From positions 1 to 10,640 of the forward strand of contig DAOUQS010000045.1 of the NCBI GenBank assembly GCA_030625465.1: a stretch of 10,640 nt of DNA, given 5' to 3'. This document shows positions 6,676 through 10,640 of this stretch, one piece after another. The stretch comes from Amylibacter sp. GTDB taxonomy: Bacteria > Pseudomonadota > Alphaproteobacteria > Rhodobacterales > Rhodobacteraceae. The position numbers and the translations under genes are program-made. The notes beneath the pieces are model-generated. The model did no database searches, was not told the origin of the DNA, and was given only the letters and a program-made list of their open reading frames with translations. The number at the start of each line of letters is the position of its first letter. Within the stretch, counting starts at the first letter, position 1.

Positions 6676-7541
6676 CGGCCAGCGTCCGACTTCAGGTAGT
6701 TGAAAAAGTCACTGTCAGGTGAAATCACCAATGTTGAATTATTACCGTGCAATGATTTCTCATAAGCATCCAATGACCGTCGGAAGGCAAAAAATTCAGG
6801 GTCACGACCGTATGCTTCAGCAAAAATAGCATTCCGCTTGGCATCCGCTTTACCGCGAACAATCTCGGAATTCTTTTGCGCCTCGGACACGGTTTCAACC
6901 ACGGTACGATCCGCACGCGCACGCGCACGTTGGGCCGCTTCATTACCGCGTGCAATCTCGTCCGCCGCTTCACGTTCACGTTCCGCACGCATCCGTTCAA
7001 AGGTTTTCTCTAGATTTTGTTGTGGCAGGTCGGCACGTTTGATCCGCACATCAATCACTTCCACACCCAGATCAACAGCTTTGGCTTTCGCCGCATCCCT
7101 GATCTGGTTCATCAATCCAACCCGGTCCGCAGATAACAGCGCGTCCGAAGTTACATGACCCAGAACCGCACGCAATTCGGCGTTTAGAATGATCTCCAGC
7201 CGTACCCGCGCAGAGTTGATCCCGCCAGAGCCGATGGCCTTGCGGAACTTGACCACATCCGCAATCCGCCAACGGGCGAATGCATCAACCTCAAAACGGC
7301 GGTTATCTTTCATCGTCACCTCTAAGGGGTGCGAATCCAGTGGTAGAATACGGTCATCGTATTTCACGATCTCGTGCAGGAAAGGTATTTTGAAATACAA
7401 ACCCGGATCATCGTCAATACCGACAACTTCACCAAACCATAGCTTCAAAGCCTTTTCGCGCTCATCCACGATGTAATAGGAAGACAGGCCGATGAAAACC
7501 AGAACAGCCAGTATTGGCATTGCTATTGCTGAAAGTTTCAT
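6672..7541 (-). CDS. hflC: Protease modulator HflC
   Basis: SPFH/band 7 protein that assembles with HflK into a membrane-anchored cage around the FtsH AAA protease and limits its access to membrane substrates; the bulk of the protein is periplasmic. 289 residues, normal length. One N-terminal membrane helix (about 4-24) is followed by the band 7 domain (YIVDEREKALKLWFGEV onward). Next comes a long charged, Ala/Arg/Glu-rich coiled-coil region (about 175-245, with RMRAEREREAADEIARGNEA). The C-terminus carries the conserved SPDSDFFNYL motif. The ATG overlaps the hflK stop by 1 nt (TAATG). A strong GGGAGGAG lies 7 nt upstream, inside the hflK end. Confidence 0.97.
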   Translation of the reverse strand: MKLSAIAMPILAVLVFIGLSSYYIVDEREKALKLWFGEVVGIDDDPGLYFKIPFLHEIVKYDDRILPLDSHPLEVTMKDNRRFEVDAFARWRIADVVKFRKAIGSGGINSARVRLEIILNAELRAVLGHVTSDALLSADRVGLMNQIRDAAKAKAVDLGVEVIDVRIKRADLPQQNLEKTFERMRAEREREAADEIARGNEAAQRARARADRTVVETVSEAQKNSEIVRGKADAKRNAIFAEAYGRDPEFFAFRRSLDAYEKSLHGNNSTLVISPDSDFFNYLKSDAGR

Positions 7542-8674
7542 TAGTTCGCTCCTCCCTTTTTATTCAATTCGTTCAATGGCAAATAAGGTACAACACCCTG
7601 CCCGCCTGCAGTTTCGTCAATAATGACCTTGTTCACACGGGCCATAACCCGTTCCATGGTCTCCAGATACAAGCGTTTGCGTGTAACTTCAGGGGCTTTG
7701 GCATATTCTTCATAGACGGCGATAAAACGAGAGGCTTCGCCTTCGGCTTCATTCACTGTTTGCGAACGATAACCTTCAGCTTGCTCGATCAACTGTGCCG
7801 CTTTACCACGGGCTGCCGCGACCACTTTGTTGGAATAAGCATCCGCTTGTTTTTCCAATGTGTCGCGGGTTTGTTCCGCTGCCTGCACTTCACGAAACGC
7901 ATCTGCCACTTCGCGTGGCGGATCGGCTTTGTCAAAGTTCACCCGAACAATTGAAACACCTGCTTGATATGTATCTAATGTTTCCTGGATCAAGAATTGC
8001 AACTCTGCCGAGATTTCACCCTTACCGGTCGTCAGGATCGGTGTCAGATTGGTACGGGCAACAATTTCGCGCATCACAGACTCGGACACCGCAACAATTG
8101 TCTCTTGCGGGTTGGCCAGATTGAACAGGAATTTCTGCGCATCATTGATATTCCAGACAACCTGAAAATCAATATCCACAATATTTTCGTCACCAGTCAG
8201 CATTAAGCCTTCATCGCCACGTGCCCCGCCGCCAACACCAATATTTTCAATGTTCTCGCGTGTCACAGGTAGAATTTCTTTGGTCACTAACGGCCAAGGC
8301 GCAAAGTTCAGACCCTCGTTGCCGGTTTTGTAATATTTACCCAGAAACAATTCCACAGATTGCTCGGAAGTATCCACGCGGTAAAAAGAGGTGAACACCC
8401 ACAAAACAAATGCCGCGACCACAAACAGGCCAATGCCACCGGCACCAATACCCGAACCGCCACCGCTTGATGAACCGCCGCCGGACGCGCCGCCTTTTTT
8501 GCCGCCCATCAGTAAACGCAACTGCTCTTGGCCTTTGCGGACAATTTCATCTATTTCCGGCATTTCAGGGCGATTATCACCACCCTGCGGGCCATGCCCA
8601 CCGTTATCGTTACCACCTTGGTCACCACGGTTTCCACCGCCGCCCCACGGGCCTCCGGAATTGTTTCCAGCCAT
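7541..8674 (-). CDS. hflK: FtsH protease activity modulator HflK
   Basis: Partner of HflC in the SPFH-type complex around FtsH in the inner membrane. 377 residues. The cytoplasmic N-terminus is low-complexity and Gly/Asn-rich (30 Gly in the first 80 residues), interrupted by a short helix (PEIDEIVRKGQEQLRLLMGG, 39-58) typical of the HflK N-terminal domain. A single membrane helix spans about 81-98, followed by the band 7 domain (RVDTSEQSVELFLGKYY onward). A coiled-coil segment around 260-325 leads to ERLYLETMERV near the end. The protein stops soon after LPLNELNKKGG and lacks the long C-terminal tail of E. coli HflK. The ATG at 8674 has AAGGA 10 nt upstream. The gene lies 64 bp downstream of gor. 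Confidence 0.97.
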   Translation of the reverse strand: MAGNNSGGPWGGGGNRGDQGGNDNGGHGPQGGDNRPEMPEIDEIVRKGQEQLRLLMGGKKGGASGGGSSSGGGSGIGAGGIGLFVVAAFVLWVFTSFYRVDTSEQSVELFLGKYYKTGNEGLNFAPWPLVTKEILPVTRENIENIGVGGGARGDEGLMLTGDENIVDIDFQVVWNINDAQKFLFNLANPQETIVAVSESVMREIVARTNLTPILTTGKGEISAELQFLIQETLDTYQAGVSIVRVNFDKADPPREVADAFREVQAAEQTRDTLEKQADAYSNKVVAAARGKAAQLIEQAEGYRSQTVNEAEGEASRFIAVYEEYAKAPEVTRKRLYLETMERVMARVNKVIIDETAGGQGVVPYLPLNELNKKGGAN

Positions 8675-8710
8675 TCTGTTAGAATCCTTTTTCTATATCG
8701 TGCGCATTAA

Positions 8711-8725
8711 GGGGTACTTATCCCC
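8711..8725. repeat. Short GC hairpin between gor and hflK
   Basis: GGGG-TACTTAT-CCCC, a 4-bp stem with a 7-nt loop in the 64-bp gap. On the minus strand it is followed only by TTAATGCGC, with no U-tract. It is too weak to call a terminator but could slow polymerase or RNase between gor and hflK. Confidence 0.25.
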
Positions 8726-8738
8726 GATTGTCAAAATA

Positions 8739-10091
8739 TCAACCGCCAACAGGCGTCTTCATTGTTACAAGCTCTTCAGCCGCAGTGGGATGTATCGCCA
8801 TCGTGCGGTCAAAATCTTCCTTGGTAGCCCCCATTTTCAGGGCAACCCCTGCCAATTGAATCATTTCAGCCGCCGCATGTCCGACAATATGGCAGCCCAG
8901 CACGATGCGGGTGGCCTTGCTGACGATCAGCTTCATCAGCATCCGTTCGGATTTCCCTGCCAGAATATGGGCCATCGGACGAAACACCGCACGATAAACC
9001 TCGATCTCTTCAATGGCCCGTGCGGCTTCCTCGCCCAGACCGACAGTGCCGATCTCGGGTTGGGTAAACACCGCGGTTGCAATCAATTCGTGATCGGGTT
9101 GCGTCGGTTTACCATGAAACACCGTATCCACAAAAGCGGCCGCTTCGACAATGGCAACCGGTGTCAGGTTCACCCGATCGGTGACATCGCCCACCGCATA
9201 GATCGACGCGATGTTGGTTTGCGAATAGCCATCGACCACAATCTGGCCTTTGCGACCCAGCGTAACACCGGCATTTTCCAGCCCCAGCCCCGCCGTATTG
9301 GCCACGCGACCCGTGGCATAAAGCACCTGATCCACCACAATCGTCTTGCCATGGGTATTGGTCACAAGCAGGCCGTCATCGGTTTTCACGATAGACTGCA
9401 CATCGGTGCCCACATGAATATCCACGCCCTTTTCGCGCATTTCTTCAGCCACAAAGCCCTGCACTTCATTATCAAAGCCGCGCAACACCTGTTCACCGCG
9501 ATAATACTGCGTCACCTTTGATCCCAGACCGTTCATAATGCAGGCAAATTCGCAGGCGATATAACCGCCGCCCACAACCAGAAACCGTCTGGGCTGTTCT
9601 TCAAGATGGAATATCTCGTTCGAGGTAATGACATATTCATGCCCCACGATCTTCGGCACAAACGGCGTGCCACCTGTGGCCACTAGAATGTGCTTGGTGG
9701 TAAACGTCTGGCCGGTTGACAATTTCACCGTATGGGCATCCACAATCTCGGCGCGCGCCAGATACATGTCAGCCCCCGCCGCCATCAGGTTCTTGCCATA
9801 AATCGCCTCAAGCCGTGCAATTTCGACATCCTTGGCCGCGATCAGTTTGCCCCAGTCAAAACTGGTATCACCCACTGACCAGCCATAACCCTTGGCGTCG
9901 TTGAACGCCTCTGCGAAGTTTGACGCATAAACCATCAGTTTTTTTGGTACACAACCACGGATCACACAAGTGCCACCCATGCGGAATTCTTCGGCCAAGC
10001 CAACCTTGGCCCCGGTACCGGCCACCAAACGGCCCGCACGCACACCGCCGGAACCGCCACCGATTACAAATAGATCATAGTCAAAAGACAT
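8739..10091 (-). CDS. gor: Glutathione-disulfide reductase
   Basis: FAD enzyme that reduces oxidised glutathione with NADPH in the cytoplasm, working as a homodimer. 450 residues, normal length. FAD-binding GGGSGG lies at 11-16. The redox disulfide is Cys42/Cys47 in GGTCVIRGCVPKK, the form seen in plant, cyanobacterial and many alphaproteobacterial enzymes. The NADPH fold has GGGYIACEFACIMNGLG, and arginines in YRG and LRGFD fit NADPH rather than NADH. YAVGDVTDRVNLTPVAI is the second FAD contact. The C-terminal dyad His434/Glu439 sits in HPTAAEELV. Together the CVIRGC site, YRG...LRGFD and the C-terminus exclude lipoamide dehydrogenase and mercuric reductase. The ATG has AGGAG 6 nt upstream. 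It lies 24 bp after rpiA, both relying on pentose phosphate flux that yields NADPH. Confidence 0.96.
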   Translation of the reverse strand: MSFDYDLFVIGGGSGGVRAGRLVAGTGAKVGLAEEFRMGGTCVIRGCVPKKLMVYASNFAEAFNDAKGYGWSVGDTSFDWGKLIAAKDVEIARLEAIYGKNLMAAGADMYLARAEIVDAHTVKLSTGQTFTTKHILVATGGTPFVPKIVGHEYVITSNEIFHLEEQPRRFLVVGGGYIACEFACIMNGLGSKVTQYYRGEQVLRGFDNEVQGFVAEEMREKGVDIHVGTDVQSIVKTDDGLLVTNTHGKTIVVDQVLYATGRVANTAGLGLENAGVTLGRKGQIVVDGYSQTNIASIYAVGDVTDRVNLTPVAIVEAAAFVDTVFHGKPTQPDHELIATAVFTQPEIGTVGLGEEAARAIEEIEVYRAVFRPMAHILAGKSERMLMKLIVSKATRIVLGCHIVGHAAAEMIQLAGVALKMGATKEDFDRTMAIHPTAAEELVTMKTPVGG

Positions 10092-10115
10092 CGATGTCTC
10101 CTAAAATTTTAAAAG

Positions 10116-10640
10116 TTAAATACCCAGAAGCATATTGTCGGCGTCAGTAATATCAATCGTCTCGAACGCAGCCGTTCCAGTGTTGCCGTCACGCACTTCC
10201 ACGCGACCATCCACATGTCCAATCACAACAGCGTCAGCAATATCCAGAAACAGGCCGGTTTCGACAACACCAGGGATTTGATTTAAAATCAACGACAATG
10301 CCTGTGGATCACCAATCCGTTCCAGATGCAAATCCAGAATGTAATGCCCCTCATCCGTAATCAATGCGGTGTCACCGTTCATTCTTTGGGTCACGGTCTG
10401 GCCGCCGACATCCAGATCGGCAATCGCTTTCTTGATCATAACCTCGGTCGAGGCCCAACCGAATTGTACGACCTCGACCGGTAATGGAAACCACCCCAGA
10501 ACATCCACATCCTTGCTTGCATCCGCAATAACCACCATACGGTCGGATGCGGTCGCGACAATTTTTTCCTGCAACAAAGCAGCACCACCACCTTTGATCA
10601 GGTTCAATTCCGGATCAAATTCATCGGCCCCGTCAATCGT
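10116..10640 (-). CDS. rpiA: Ribose-5-phosphate isomerase A, C-terminal part (5' end outside window)
   Basis: Interconverts ribose 5-phosphate and ribulose 5-phosphate in the non-oxidative pentose phosphate pathway. The visible 174 residues begin with TIDGADEFDPELNLIKGGGA, the family's active-site signature. Asp3, Asp6, Lys16 and Glu25 of the fragment keep the spacing of E. coli Asp81, Asp84, Lys94 and Glu103. Further conserved segments are VIADASKDVDVLGWFPLPVEV, ILDLH and IPGVVETGLF. The true start lies beyond the right edge, about 80 codons further; a TTG at 10607 is internal (it encodes the Leu of PELN). The C-terminus extends some 30 residues past the usual IG-x-x-DG end, which I believe is common in Rhodobacterales. 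It is probably the first or an early gene of the block leading to gor. Confidence 0.95.
   Translation of the reverse strand, partial: TIDGADEFDPELNLIKGGGAALLQEKIVATASDRMVVIADASKDVDVLGWFPLPVEVVQFGWASTEVMIKKAIADLDVGGQTVTQRMNGDTALITDEGHYILDLHLERIGDPQALSLILNQIPGVVETGLFLDIADAVVIGHVDGRVEVRDGNTGTAAFETIDITDADNMLLGI

Noticed and set aside
6914..6930. GCACGC tandem repeat in hflC
   Set aside because: It encodes the Arg-Ala-rich coiled-coil stretch; short and explained by codon use.
8470..8674. Low-complexity Gly-rich N-terminus of HflK as a novel element
   Set aside because: Gly-rich N-termini are normal for HflK, including the E. coli protein.
8391..9521. 376-codon plus-strand ORF antisense to hflK and gor
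   Set aside because: It starts opposite the Gly-rich hflK tail (hence its Pro-rich beginning), crosses two well-identified genes and their intergenic gap, and has no recognisable domain. It is a shadow of codon bias.

Overview
The window reads as ordinary chromosome of an alphaproteobacterium, most likely a marine Rhodobacterales (Roseobacter-type) of moderate GC. The evidence is a Rhodobacter-type ferredoxin VI, a glutathione reductase with the CVIRGC active site, and the run rpiA-gor-hflK-hflC-DUF2065-Do protease. The assignment rests on remembered family features, not on a search. No mobile element, CRISPR array, tRNA, rRNA or phage gene was seen. No stretch over 300 bases lacks a gene; the longest gaps are 184 bp (6297-6480) and 134 bp (4123-4256).

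Layout. A plus-strand gene fragment of unknown function (2-334) runs in from the left edge and ends tail to tail with xseA (331-1749, minus), the large subunit of exonuclease VII. xseA and purD (1827-3089, plus) diverge from a 77-bp spacer. purD ends tail to tail with a small secreted FG-GAP protein (3086-3799, minus), which is translationally coupled to the FdVI-type [2Fe-2S] ferredoxin just upstream of it (3799-4122, minus). A small exported peptidoglycan-binding-like protein (4257-4772, plus) diverges from the ferredoxin and converges on the Do/DegP protease gene across a clear hairpin terminator.

The right half (4815-10640) is one long minus-strand block, transcribed rpiA -> gor -> hflK -> hflC -> DUF2065 -> degP. 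hflK, hflC and the DUF2065 gene overlap by 1 and 4 nt and are surely one operon. rpiA and gor are 24 bp apart and gor and hflK are 64 bp apart, so they may be co-transcribed. degP follows after 184 bp that hold promoter-like elements and a perfect inverted repeat. The theme is envelope protein quality control (HflKC as FtsH modulator, a periplasmic Do protease) beside thiol redox and the pentose phosphate pathway.

I found no convincing undescribed system. The points most worth a second look are the secreted FG-GAP protein coupled to the ferredoxin, the uncharacterised exported protein with a PG-binding-like C-terminus, the dyad upstream of degP, and the two near-identical convergent stop-codon overlaps.
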